Shown here: positions 22,891-31,456 of the stretch, piece after piece | Position numbering within the stretch: position 1 is the stretch's first letter | Layout of the letters: each line of letters opens with the position of its first letter | From: an uncultured Oscillospiraceae bacterium | GTDB taxonomy: Bacteria > Bacillota > Clostridia > Oscillospirales > Oscillospiraceae | NCBI GenBank assembly: GCA_934569045.1 | Contig: CAKTJX010000011.1 | Coordinates: 1-61,877, forward strand | Direction: 5' to 3' | Length of the DNA stretch: 61,877 bases | Notes under the pieces: generated by a model | What the model saw: the letters and a program-made list of their open reading frames with translations, nothing else | Told to the model about the DNA's origin: nothing | Databases searched by the model: none | Made by a program: the position numbers and the translations under genes

Positions 22891-23553
22891 TTACAGAATC
22901 GTATTGATAAATGTAAAAATTTCCTGGTGGATTTCCTGAATCGGGCGCATCTGCCCGTCCCGGCAGCAGTCCACCGTCTGCCAGCCGAGATACCGCGCGC
23001 AGAATTCCGCCGCCTCCCGGCTTCGCTGCAAATAGCCAAGGTCTCGCTCATGGATGTCCTTGCGGCTTTCATCCCCGCTGTAGCGCTTGGTCATCAGCGC
23101 CTGGCTGACCTTGGGATCTACATTTAAGTAGATCACCTGATTGGGGGCAGGAATCCCCAGCTTTTTGTATTCAAAGTCGAACAGCCACTCCAAAAACGGC
23201 TCCCATTGCTCCCCGGGGAGCTTGCTGCACTGGTGCACGGCGTTGGAGGTGGTGTACCGGTCCGCGATGATCACGCCCCGGTCGTAATCCCGGCCCCAGC
23301 CCTTTTTGTAGGACGCGAACCGATCCACAGCAAAAAAAGCACTGGCGGCATAAGCATTCACATCCTGGGGGTCCGTGCCGAACTGGCCGGACAGGTACAT
23401 TTTCACCAGCGCCGAAGAATCGGACCCGTAGTCCGGGAAGGACACCTCCCGCACCGCGGCCCCCTGCTCTGTCAGCGACTTCGCCAGAAGCTTCGCCTGG
23501 GTCGCCTTTCCGCTGCCATCCAGGCCCTCAATCACAATCAGCTTTTTCTCCAT
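22891..23553 (-). CDS. tmk: Thymidylate kinase (dTMP kinase)
   Basis: 220 residues. KKLIVIEGLDGSGKATQAKLL is the P-loop; note GKAT in place of the common GKST. DRYTTSNAVHQCSK supplies the DR motif of the nucleotide site, and EFCARYLGWQTVDC closes the fold. Phosphorylates dTMP to dTDP. Start placed at 23553, where homology begins; upstream in-frame ATGs (for example 23586) lack a ribosome site. The eukaryote-like longer lid and the divergent P-loop make it a variant of the family, but no second candidate is nearby. Confidence 0.85.
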   Translation of the reverse strand: MEKKLIVIEGLDGSGKATQAKLLAKSLTEQGAAVREVSFPDYGSDSSALVKMYLSGQFGTDPQDVNAYAASAFFAVDRFASYKKGWGRDYDRGVIIADRYTTSNAVHQCSKLPGEQWEPFLEWLFDFEYKKLGIPAPNQVIYLNVDPKVSQALMTKRYSGDESRKDIHERDLGYLQRSREAAEFCARYLGWQTVDCCRDGQMRPIQEIHQEIFTFINTIL

Positions 23554-23673
23554 CCGCCGAACCACTCCTCTTTTCGTATCCGTCATCCTTATTATACGCC
23601 CCGCGTCAATAGGGGGCATTTTCTTCATCATACCCTTTCCGGCGGCAGAATGCAAGAGATTTTGTCTCCGCAG

Positions 23674-23713
23674 AAAAGGAAAGCGGCACGGACCTTGCTT
23701 TGGTCCGTGCCGC
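23674..23713 (-). terminator. Terminator of the csoR-copA-copZ operon
   Basis: Minus strand GCGGCACGGACC / GGTCCGTGCCGC, then TTTCCTTTT, 13 bases after the copZ stop. Confidence 0.85.
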
Positions 23714-23725
23714 TGGTTGCTTTTC

Positions 23726-23938
23726 TTACTCGATGCCGGTGACAGTGTACTTCCCGCCGCAGGCGGCGGTTTCTGCCAGAACGGTATCGGGAACGGCCTC
23801 GGTGAGCGTTACCTCGGCGGTCTTCGTATCCTTGCTGACCTGGGCGGAGGCAACCTGAGGCAGGGCCTCCAGCGCGTTTCTCACCCGGCCCTCACAGCCG
23901 GAGCAGCCCATACCATCGATGTGAATAACCTTTTTCAT
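23726..23938 (-). CDS. copZ: CopZ-like copper chaperone (HMA domain)
   Basis: 70 residues, one heavy-metal-associated domain with IDGMGCSGCEGRV; the CxxC pair binds Cu(I) and delivers it to CopA. Start at 23938 after GGAGAAAATCAGT. Last gene of the csoR-copA-copZ operon, 16 bases behind copA. An extra cysteine in ETAACGGKY near the C-terminus is less usual. Cytosolic. Confidence 0.9.
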   Translation of the reverse strand: MKKVIHIDGMGCSGCEGRVRNALEALPQVASAQVSKDTKTAEVTLTEAVPDTVLAETAACGGKYTVTGIE

Positions 23939-23954
23939 ACTGATTTTCTCCTTT

Positions 23955-26453
23955 TTACGCAATGGATTTTACGGTGTAGCCCGCGTCCTCCACCGCTTTC
24001 TTCAAAGCGGAATCGGCAACAGGCTTGGTCAGGGTGACGATAGCGGTGCCCGCCTCGTGATCGGCCACGGCAGAGGAAACGCCATCCAGACCTTCCAGCG
24101 CCTTCTGCACCGCCGCCTCGCAGTGGTGGCACATCATGCCCTTGATGTGGATGGTCTTCTCCAGAGAATCGCTCTGCTTTTTTGCCTTACGCTTGTGGTC
24201 ATGGCTGGGATCGTACAGCTTGCACAGGTTCAGCCGCAGGGCATTGGTCACCACGCAGAAGCTGGACAGGCTCATGGCCGCCGCACCGAACATGGGATTC
24301 AGGGTCATGCCCAGGCCCACAAAGCAGCCTGCCGCCAGCGGAATGCCGATGGTGTTGTAGAAGAAGGCCCAGAAGAGGTTCTCGTGGATATTGCGCAGGG
24401 TGGCCCGGCTCAGGCGGATAGCAGCGGGCACATCCAGAAGGCTGCTCTTCATCAGCACCACATCCGCCGCGTCAATGGCCACATCCGCACCGGCACCGAT
24501 AGCGATGCCTGTATCTGCCCGGGTCAGGGCCGGAGCATCGTTGATGCCGTCACCAACCATGGCGACCTTGCCCTTGGCCTTCAGCTGACGGATCACCGCC
24601 TCCTTGCCATCGGGCAGAACCCCGGCAATGACCTGATCCACACCGGCCTGGGCCCCGATGGCCTGGGCGGTACGCTGGTTGTCACCGGTGAGCATCACCA
24701 CACGGATGCCCATGTTTTGCAGCTCCTTCACCGCCTGGGGGCTGTCCGGCTTGATGGTGTCCGCCACCGCGATCATACCCACCAATGCCCCGTCATAGGC
24801 AAACAGCAGGGGCGTTTTGCCCTGCTCGGCCAGGGCGTGGGCGCTGCGCTCCAGTTCTGCCGGGACGTCAACCTTCTGAGACAGGAAGCTGAGGCTGCCG
24901 CCCAGAAGGGTTTTCCCCTTCAGAACCGCCTGCAGGCCGTTGCCGGGAAGGGCGGCAAAATCCGCCACGTCCTCGGCCTGCATGCCCTTGTCTTTCCCCG
25001 CCTCCAGAACAGCCTTTGCCAGGGGGTGCTCACTCTTGGCTTCCAGCGCCAGAGCCAGGGACAGAAGCCGCTCCTCCGCCACACCGGGGGCCGGAACCAC
25101 ATCCGTCACCTTGGGCTGGCCGCTGGTGATGGTGCCGGTTTTGTCCAGAACCACAATATCCGTCTTGCCGGTCTGCTCCAGGGAGACCGCCGTTTTAAAG
25201 AGGATGCCGTTCTTGGCGCCTACGCCGTTGCCAACCATAATCGCCACAGGCGTTGCAAGGCCCAGGGCGCAGGGACAGCTGATGACCAGCACGGAGATAC
25301 CCCGGGCCAGGGCGAAGGAAAACTCCCGGCCCAGCAGCAGCCAGACAATGGTAGTGACCACCGCAATGGAGATCACCGCGGGGACGAACACGCCGGACAC
25401 CCGGTCCGCAATCTTGGCGATGGGGGCCTTGGTGGCCGCAGCATCGGAGACCATTTTGATGATCTGGGAAAGGGTGGTATCCTCCCCTACCCGGCTGGCC
25501 TGGCAGCGCAGGAAGCCGGACTGATTGATGGTGGCGGCGGAAACACTGTCGTCGGGGACCTTGTCCACGGGGATGCTCTCGCCGGTCAGGGCGGACTCGT
25601 TCACCGCGCCGGTGCCCTCCAGCACCACGCCGTCCACAGGGATGCTCTCGCCGGGGCGGACCACAAAGATATCCCCCTGCTTGACCTGCTCAATGGGCAC
25701 CGTGACCTCCCGGCCCTCCCGCAGCAGGGTAGCCGTCTTGGGGGCCAGCTTCATCAGGCTCTTCAGGGCATCGGTGGTTTTGCCCTTGGAGCGGGCTTCC
25801 AGCATTTTGCCCACGGTAATCAGGGTCAGGATCATAGCGGCGGACTCAAAATAGAATTCGTCCATATAGGTCATGACCCCGGCCATATCCCCATGGAGCT
25901 GGGCATCGGTCATGGCAAACAGGGCGTAGACGCTCCACACAAAGGAGGCCATGGAGCCCAGGGCCACCAGGGAATCCATATTGGGGGACCGATTCCACAG
26001 AGCCTTAAAGCCGGAAATGAAGAACTTCTGATTGATAACCATGATGATCCCAGCCAGCAGCAGCTGCACCAGGCCCATGGCGACATGGTTGCCATCGAAC
26101 CAGCCCGGCAGCGGCCAGCCCCACATCATGTGGCCCATAGAAAAATACATCAGCACCGCCAAAAAGCCGATGGAGGCAATGAGCCGCCGCTTCAGCTTGG
26201 GTGTCTCGTGATCCGCCAGGGCCTCTTCCGCGCTGCTGGTGCCGGCCTGCTCCTGCCCCTTCACCGATGCGCCGTAGCCCGCCTGCTCCACGGCCCGGAT
26301 AATGGCCTGGGGCTCGGCGGTACCCTCCACGCCCATGGAGTTCGTCAGCAGGCTCACCGCACAGCTGCTGACACCGGGCACCTGGCTGACCGCCTTTTCG
26401 ACCCTTGCCACGCAGGCGGCACAGCTCATGCCGGTTACATCATATTGTTTCAT
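23955..26453 (-). CDS. copA: Copper-translocating P1B-type ATPase with HMA domains at both ends
   Basis: 832 residues. N-terminal HMA with CAAC at 11-14; eight membrane helices; metal-channel CPC at 393-395; phosphorylation loop DKTGT at 437; SEHPLA at 474; GDGIND near 634. All catalytic motifs of a Cu(I) exporter are intact. A second HMA domain occupies residues 767-832 (CHHC at 775-778), an uncommon C-terminal position. Exports Cu(I) from the cytosol. Preceded by csoR and followed by copZ; expression should be induced when copper releases CsoR from the tandem operators upstream. Confidence 0.97.
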   Translation of the reverse strand: MKQYDVTGMSCAACVARVEKAVSQVPGVSSCAVSLLTNSMGVEGTAEPQAIIRAVEQAGYGASVKGQEQAGTSSAEEALADHETPKLKRRLIASIGFLAVLMYFSMGHMMWGWPLPGWFDGNHVAMGLVQLLLAGIIMVINQKFFISGFKALWNRSPNMDSLVALGSMASFVWSVYALFAMTDAQLHGDMAGVMTYMDEFYFESAAMILTLITVGKMLEARSKGKTTDALKSLMKLAPKTATLLREGREVTVPIEQVKQGDIFVVRPGESIPVDGVVLEGTGAVNESALTGESIPVDKVPDDSVSAATINQSGFLRCQASRVGEDTTLSQIIKMVSDAAATKAPIAKIADRVSGVFVPAVISIAVVTTIVWLLLGREFSFALARGISVLVISCPCALGLATPVAIMVGNGVGAKNGILFKTAVSLEQTGKTDIVVLDKTGTITSGQPKVTDVVPAPGVAEERLLSLALALEAKSEHPLAKAVLEAGKDKGMQAEDVADFAALPGNGLQAVLKGKTLLGGSLSFLSQKVDVPAELERSAHALAEQGKTPLLFAYDGALVGMIAVADTIKPDSPQAVKELQNMGIRVVMLTGDNQRTAQAIGAQAGVDQVIAGVLPDGKEAVIRQLKAKGKVAMVGDGINDAPALTRADTGIAIGAGADVAIDAADVVLMKSSLLDVPAAIRLSRATLRNIHENLFWAFFYNTIGIPLAAGCFVGLGMTLNPMFGAAAMSLSSFCVVTNALRLNLCKLYDPSHDHKRKAKKQSDSLEKTIHIKGMMCHHCEAAVQKALEGLDGVSSAVADHEAGTAIVTLTKPVADSALKKAVEDAGYTVKSIA

Positions 26454-26495
26454 GTTTCTCCTCCTGCCTTTCCAGTTTTCCCGCTTTGGAGAAAG

Positions 26496-26807
26496 TTATT
26501 TCATGAGTTTTTGCAGAATGGTCACCAGCTCATCGATGACCTCGTCCTTACCCGCCCGGATATCCCGCGCCACACAGCCCTCGATATGGTGGGCCAGAAT
26601 CTCCTTATTAAAGGCGTTCATGGCGGCGTTGACGGCAGCGGACTGGGTCAGGATATCGTAGCAGTACGCGTCCCGCTCGATCATGGCCTGCAGCCCCCGA
26701 ACCTGGCCCTCAATGCGCTTGAGGCGGTTCAGGAGCTTTTTCTTCTCCTCCTCCGGACGCATGGTGGTCTTCTCGGTCCCTCCGCAGCAGCACTGGTGCT
26801 CTTCCAT
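26496..26807 (-). CDS. csoR: CsoR-family copper-sensing repressor
   Basis: 103 residues, all helical. Copper ligands are visible as Cys in DAYCYDILTQ and the His-Cys pair in HHIEGCV. Additional N-terminal cysteines (QCCCGG) are often seen in Firmicute members. Binds its own promoter when copper-free. Leads the operon csoR-copA-copZ; the two near-perfect operators lie just upstream of the start codon. Confidence 0.95.
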   Translation of the reverse strand: MEEHQCCCGGTEKTTMRPEEEKKKLLNRLKRIEGQVRGLQAMIERDAYCYDILTQSAAVNAAMNAFNKEILAHHIEGCVARDIRAGKDEVIDELVTILQKLMK

Positions 26808-26826
26808 TTTGCATGACTCCTTTCAT

Positions 26827-26876
26827 ATACCCCTTGGGGGTATTTGCATTATATACCCCCAAGGGGTATTTGTCAA
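26827..26876 (-). promoter_or_regulatory. Copper operon promoter with two CsoR-type operators
   Basis: Minus strand TTGACA (26871-26876), 17-base spacer, TATAAT (26848-26853). One 17-bp operator ATACCCCC-AA-GGGGTAT (26853-26869) fills the spacer; an inverted copy ATACCCC-TT-GGGGGTAT (26827-26843) follows the -10. Both match the known CsoR pattern of G/C runs flanked by TAT/ATA. Confidence 0.9.
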
Positions 26877-26889
26877 GAGGGAAAGATGA

Positions 26890-26924
26890 TAAAAGGATGC
26901 GCCGCAGTCAAGCTTTGCGGCGCA
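26890..26924 (-). terminator. Terminator of the activase gene
   Basis: Minus strand TGCGCCGCA-N9-TGCGGCGCA followed by TCCTTTTAT, 8 bases after the stop at 26933. Confidence 0.8.
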
Positions 26925-26932
26925 CCTTGCAG

Positions 26933-29900
26933 TTACTTTTCGTTCTTCAAATTTTCCTTCGCCACCGACAGCATCAGCTTGATGCGGTTGAGCTGGTTGA
27001 CCTCGCTGGCGCCGGGGTCGTAGTCCACAGCGGCGATGTTGGCCTGGGGGTAGTTCTTCTTCAGCACCTTGATGACCCCCTTGCCCACCACATGGTTGGG
27101 CAGGCACGCGAAGGGCTGAATGCAGATCACATTGGGCACCCCGGAGGTGATCAGCTCAATCATCTCCCCCGCCAGGAACCACCCTTCGCCATACTGGTTG
27201 CCCAGGGACAGATAGGGCTTTGTCATCTCCGCAATGCGCTCAATGGGCACCGGGGGATCAAAGCGCTTGCTCTTTTTCAGGGCATCGATGGCGGGGCGGC
27301 GCAGGGCCCGGAGAATCTGGATGCCCGCCTTGGCGGTAATCTCCGCGCCCCAGCCCGCGCCCAGGTACTCATGGCGGTACTTGCCGCCCAGCAGGCAGTA
27401 ATTGAAGAAATCCAGCATATCCGGCACTACGGCCTCGGCTCCCTCGGCCTCCAGCACCTCCACCAGATGGTTGTTGGCCAGGGGCATATATTTGACCAAA
27501 ATTTCTCCTACGATGCCCACCCTGGGCTTGCGCAGGGTTTCGTCAATGGGCAGGTTGTCAAAGGCCTGGACAATCCCCCGGCAGACCCATCCATAGGAAT
27601 AGGTGGTGTCCTTGTCTACCAAAGACTCAATGCAGATTTTTTTCCACTTCTGGTGGAGCTCCTCGGCAGAGCCGGGAACCTTCTCATAGGGGCGGACCCG
27701 GTACAGGCAGCGCATGAACAGGTCGCCATAGACCAGGGCATGCACCGCGTCCAGGATGAGGCCGGGGGTGAACTGGAAGCCCTCGTTCTTCTCCATGCCG
27801 TTGGCATTGACGGAGATGACAGGGATCTGGCTGTAACCCGCCTTTTGCAGGGCCCGGCGGATGAAGGCCACATAGTTGCTGGCCCGGCAGCAGCCGCCGG
27901 TCTGGGTCATCATAATGGCCAGATGGTCCGTATCATACTTGCCGGAGAGCACAGCCTCCATGATCTGGCCCACAACGGTGATGGAGGGGAAGCAGGCATC
28001 GTTATTGACGTATTTGAGCCCCGTATCAATGGCAGTGCGGTCATCGTTGTCCAGCACCACCACATGATAGCCGTGCTTTTCTAACACCGGCTGCAAAATC
28101 TCAAAATGGATAGGGCTCATCTGGGGGGCCAGGATGGTATAGCCCTCCTGCTGCATTCTGGCGGTGTACTCCACCCGCTGGAAATCCACGCTCTGAGGCT
28201 GGGCGGTGATCTTCTCCTCCCGGCGCATCTTCATGGCGGCAATCAGGCTGCGGATACGGATGCGCACCGCCCCCAGATTGTTCACCTCATCGATTTTCAA
28301 CAGGGTATAAAGCTTGTTGCTGCCCTCCAGAATCTCATTGACCTGGTCCGTGGTCACCGCGTCCAGGCCGCAGCCGAAGGAATTGAGCTGCAAGAGCTCC
28401 AGATCGTCCCGGTTCCGGACGAACCGGGCGGCGGAATACAGCCGGGAGTGGTACACCCACTGGTCTACAATCCGCAGATGCTGGGTGTCCTCCGGCTCCG
28501 GCAGGCTGTCCTCCGTCAGCACCGTCAGGCCGTAGGAGGCGATCAGCTCCGGGATGCCATGGTTGATCTCCGGGTCAATGTGGTAAGGGCGGCCCGCCAG
28601 GACAATGCCGCTGCCGCCCTTCGCCTCCATCTGCTTCAGGACTCTCTGGCCCTCGGCTACGATATCGGCCTTGGCTTTTCGCTGCTCTGCCCAGGCCAGA
28701 CGCACGGCCTTCCTTGTTTCGGAGGCGGGGATATCCCACTCCTCCTTGCAGACCTTGATCAGCCGCTCCGCGGCGATTTTCTCGCTGGTAAAGGCCACAA
28801 AGGGACGGATATAGCGAATCTTTCCCTCTGTCACCGCCTCCACGTTGTTTTTCAGATTCTCGGCGTAGGAGGCCACCATGGGGCAGCTGTAGTGATTCTG
28901 GGCATCCTTATGCTCCTGGTATTCATAGAACACGCAGGGGTGGAAAATGGTGGTAATCCCCTGGTCAATGAGCCACTGGACGTGGCCGTGGGCCAGCTTG
29001 GCCGGGTAGCACTCGGATTCCGAGGGTATGGAATCCATGCCCAGCTCATAAATCTTCCGGTCCGAGAAGGGGGACAGCACCGCCCGGATGCCGAGATTGG
29101 CAAAGAACGTAGCCCAGAAGGGGTAATTCTCATACATATTCAGCACCCTGGGCAGGCCCACGGTGCCCCGCTCCGCCTCTTCTTCCGGCAGAGGCGGATA
29201 GGCAAACATCCGCTGGCGCTTGAATTCCACCATGTTGGGGGCCTTCTCCCCCCTGTCCGTCCTGCCCGCGCCCTTCTCGCAGCGGTTGCCGGTGATGTGG
29301 CGGCGGCCGCCGGGGAAGACGTTGACGGTGAGCATGCAGTGATTGGCACAGCCGCCGCAGCGGGTGGTCTTGGTGGTGTAGGTCAGCTCCACGATTTCAT
29401 CCAGGGGCAGCATGGTGGTGCCCTCGCCCCTGTCGTGGCTCCGGGCGATGAGGGCCGCGCCGAAAGCACCCATGAGCCCCGCGATATCCGGGCAGACCAC
29501 CTCTGCCCCGGCGATGGACTCAAAGGCCCGCAGCACCGCCTGATTGTGGAAGGTGCCGCCCTGGACCACAATGTGGCTGCCCAGCTCCTTGGCGGAGCTC
29601 AGCTTGATGACCTTGAACAGGGCGTTTTTGATCACGGAGTAGGCAAGGCCCGCAGAGATATCCGCCACCTTGGCCCCCTCCTTCTGGGCCTGCTTCACAC
29701 TGGAATTCATAAACACCGTGCAGCGGGTGCCCAGGTCCACCGGGTGCTCCGCGAACAAAGCCTCCTTGGCGAATGCCTCGGCGGTGTAGCCCAGGGAATT
29801 GGCAAAGTTCTCAATGAAGGAGCCGCAGCCGGAGGAGCAGGCCTCGTTGAGCATAATGGTATCCACCGCTCCGTTTTTCAGGCGGATACACTTCATATCC

Positions 29901-31165
29901 TGGCCGCCGATGTCCAGCACGCAGTCCACCGCCGGGTCAAAGAAGGAGGCGGCGGTGCAGTGGGCAATGGTCTCCACCTCGCCCTCGTCCAGGGCAAAGG
30001 CGGATTTCAGCAGGGACTCGCCGTAGCCGGTGGAGCAGCTGCGGGCAATATGGGCAGAGCCGGGGAGCTTCGTCTTCAGGTCCCAGATGGCGGACTTGGC
30101 GGTTTCGATGGGGTTGCCCTTGTTATTGGCGTAGAAGGAGTACAGGAGCTGGCCCTCCTGGCCGATGAGCACCATTTTCGTGGTGGTGGAACCGGCATCG
30201 ATGCCCAGATAGCAGTCGCCGCAGTAGGTTTCCAGGGGAGCCTTCTCCACCACCGCCTGGGCATGGCGCTGGCGGAAGGCCTCGTAGTCCTCTTTGGACG
30301 CAAAGAGGGCCGGCAGCCGGGGCATTTCAAAGGAGACTGTAACCCCCTGCTCCAGCCGGTGAATCAGATCCTCCAGCGCCACGGCATCCCCCTGGCTTTC
30401 CTCCAGAGCGGAGCCCATGGCGGCGAACAGGTGGGAGTTCTCCGGGTCCACCACATTTTCCGGGGTCAGCTTTAATGTGCGGATGAAGGCCTTCTTCAGC
30501 TCCGGCAGGAAGTGCAGGGGCCCGCCCAGGAAGGCAACGCAGCCCCGGATGGGCTTGCCGCAGGCGAGACCGGAAATAGTCTGATTCACCACCGCCTGGA
30601 AGATGGAGGCGGCCAGGTCCGCCTTGGTGGCGCCCTCGTTGATCAGGGGCTGAATATCCGTCTTGGCAAATACGCCGCAGCGGGCGGCGATGGGGTAAAT
30701 CTGCTGGTACTTTTCCGCCTCCCGGTTCAGACCGGCGGCATCGGTTTGCAGCAGCGCCGCCATCTGGTCGATAAAGGAGCCGGTGCCTCCGGCGCAAACG
30801 CCGTTCATCCGCTCCTCCAGGCCGCCCCGGAAATAGATGATCTTTGCGTCCTCGCCACCCAGCTCAATGGCCACATCAGTCTGGGGGTAGAACTTTTTCA
30901 GCGCCCCCGCCACGGCCACCACCTCCTGCACGAAGCCGATGCCCATGGCTTTCGCCAGGGTAATGGCCCCGGAGCCGGTGATGTTGGCCTGGAGGGCGCA
31001 GTCCCCCAGCTGCTTTTTTGCGTCCTTCAATAACTCCGCCAGAGCCCCCTGGGTGTTGGCCTGGTGGCGGGCGTAATTTCCATATAGAAGCCGGTTCTGA
31101 TCGTCCAGAACCGCTAATTTTACCGTTGTCGAGCCAATATCAATTCCCGCGCGATATGTATTCAT
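26933..31165 (-). CDS. 2-hydroxyacyl-CoA dehydratase activase-type giant fusion (two BadF/HgdC ATPase domains + DUF2229 + HgdB-like domain)
   Basis: 1410 residues. Two ASKHA ATPase modules of BcrAD/BadFG/HgdC type: residues 5-255 (AGIDIGSTTVKLAVLD; cluster cysteines C124 in VCAGGTGSF and C163 in ARCGVFAKTD) and 319-575 (LGIDAGSTTTKMVL; C447 in SSGCGSF and C482 in TRCTVF). A cysteine knot at 603-610 (CGGCANHC) leads into DUF2229 (from about 668) and then a dehydratase D-component-like region (GIVLAGRPYHIDPEINHGIPEL). HgdC-type ATPases bind one [4Fe-4S] cluster between subunits and push electrons to low potential. Stand-alone fusions of this kind occur in many anaerobes with unknown acceptors. 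No hydroxyacyl-CoA pathway gene is nearby. Domain calls firm, role open. Confidence 0.9.
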   Translation of the reverse strand: MNTYRAGIDIGSTTVKLAVLDDQNRLLYGNYARHQANTQGALAELLKDAKKQLGDCALQANITGSGAITLAKAMGIGFVQEVVAVAGALKKFYPQTDVAIELGGEDAKIIYFRGGLEERMNGVCAGGTGSFIDQMAALLQTDAAGLNREAEKYQQIYPIAARCGVFAKTDIQPLINEGATKADLAASIFQAVVNQTISGLACGKPIRGCVAFLGGPLHFLPELKKAFIRTLKLTPENVVDPENSHLFAAMGSALEESQGDAVALEDLIHRLEQGVTVSFEMPRLPALFASKEDYEAFRQRHAQAVVEKAPLETYCGDCYLGIDAGSTTTKMVLIGQEGQLLYSFYANNKGNPIETAKSAIWDLKTKLPGSAHIARSCSTGYGESLLKSAFALDEGEVETIAHCTAASFFDPAVDCVLDIGGQDMKCIRLKNGAVDTIMLNEACSSGCGSFIENFANSLGYTAEAFAKEALFAEHPVDLGTRCTVFMNSSVKQAQKEGAKVADISAGLAYSVIKNALFKVIKLSSAKELGSHIVVQGGTFHNQAVLRAFESIAGAEVVCPDIAGLMGAFGAALIARSHDRGEGTTMLPLDEIVELTYTTKTTRCGGCANHCMLTVNVFPGGRRHITGNRCEKGAGRTDRGEKAPNMVEFKRQRMFAYPPLPEEEAERGTVGLPRVLNMYENYPFWATFFANLGIRAVLSPFSDRKIYELGMDSIPSESECYPAKLAHGHVQWLIDQGITTIFHPCVFYEYQEHKDAQNHYSCPMVASYAENLKNNVEAVTEGKIRYIRPFVAFTSEKIAAERLIKVCKEEWDIPASETRKAVRLAWAEQRKAKADIVAEGQRVLKQMEAKGGSGIVLAGRPYHIDPEINHGIPELIASYGLTVLTEDSLPEPEDTQHLRIVDQWVYHSRLYSAARFVRNRDDLELLQLNSFGCGLDAVTTDQVNEILEGSNKLYTLLKIDEVNNLGAVRIRIRSLIAAMKMRREEKITAQPQSVDFQRVEYTARMQQEGYTILAPQMSPIHFEILQPVLEKHGYHVVVLDNDDRTAIDTGLKYVNNDACFPSITVVGQIMEAVLSGKYDTDHLAIMMTQTGGCCRASNYVAFIRRALQKAGYSQIPVISVNANGMEKNEGFQFTPGLILDAVHALVYGDLFMRCLYRVRPYEKVPGSAEELHQKWKKICIESLVDKDTTYSYGWVCRGIVQAFDNLPIDETLRKPRVGIVGEILVKYMPLANNHLVEVLEAEGAEAVVPDMLDFFNYCLLGGKYRHEYLGAGWGAEITAKAGIQILRALRRPAIDALKKSKRFDPPVPIERIAEMTKPYLSLGNQYGEGWFLAGEMIELITSGVPNVICIQPFACLPNHVVGKGVIKVLKKNYPQANIAAVDYDPGASEVNQLNRIKLMLSVAKENLKNEK

Positions 31166-31288
31166 TGTATTTCTCTCCGTTTTTCCAGATATGGATAATC
31201 ACGGTTATTTTATTTTTCATTTGTGAACCCAATCTAAACAGTTCTTTTCGGTTTCCTGAACAAAGGGGCTGTTGCAAAATAGCAAGAT

Positions 31289-31389
31289 CGTAGGGGCGGC
31301 TATTAGCCGCCCGCCGACTTTCGGAACAGAACGTATCAATCAAACGCACAATTCCGTGAGATCGCGGGCGGCTGGTAGCCGCCCCTACG
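31289..31389. repeat. MITE-like inverted repeat
   Basis: Two 26-bp arms (31289-31314 and 31364-31389) are inverted copies with 24 of 26 matches, 49 bp apart; each arm is itself nearly palindromic (GGGCGGCT..AGCCGCCC). No coding capacity. Could be a miniature transposable element. Confidence 0.7.
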
Positions 31390-31412
31390 GGTCCCAGCTT
31401 TTGACTCGCATT

Positions 31413-31453
31413 GAAAAAGGCGTGTTGCCGTCAGTTTCTTTGCAACACGCCCT
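31413..31453 (-). terminator. Terminator of the Hpt / REC-EAL unit
   Basis: Minus strand GGCGTGTTGC-N13-GCAACACGCC, then TTTTTC, directly after the stop at 31457. Confidence 0.85.
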
Positions 31454-31456
31454 TAT

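Noticed and set aside
24057..26816. Very long open frame on the plus strand opposite copA and csoR
   Set aside because: Mirror frame of GC-rich coding DNA; His/Gly/Gln/Arg-rich, no known motif, no ribosome site. The same applies to plus-strand frames at 345-1835, 5024-6427, 13793-15400, 28106-30475, 38030-40726, 53419-55464 and 59944-61821.
31265..31280. GGGGCTGTTGCAAAAT resembling an IS6-family terminal repeat; similar bases at 35054-35069
   Set aside because: No transposase or second end at a sensible distance; the copy at 35054 is part of a hairpin behind a gene. Shared sequence may be chance or a terminator motif.
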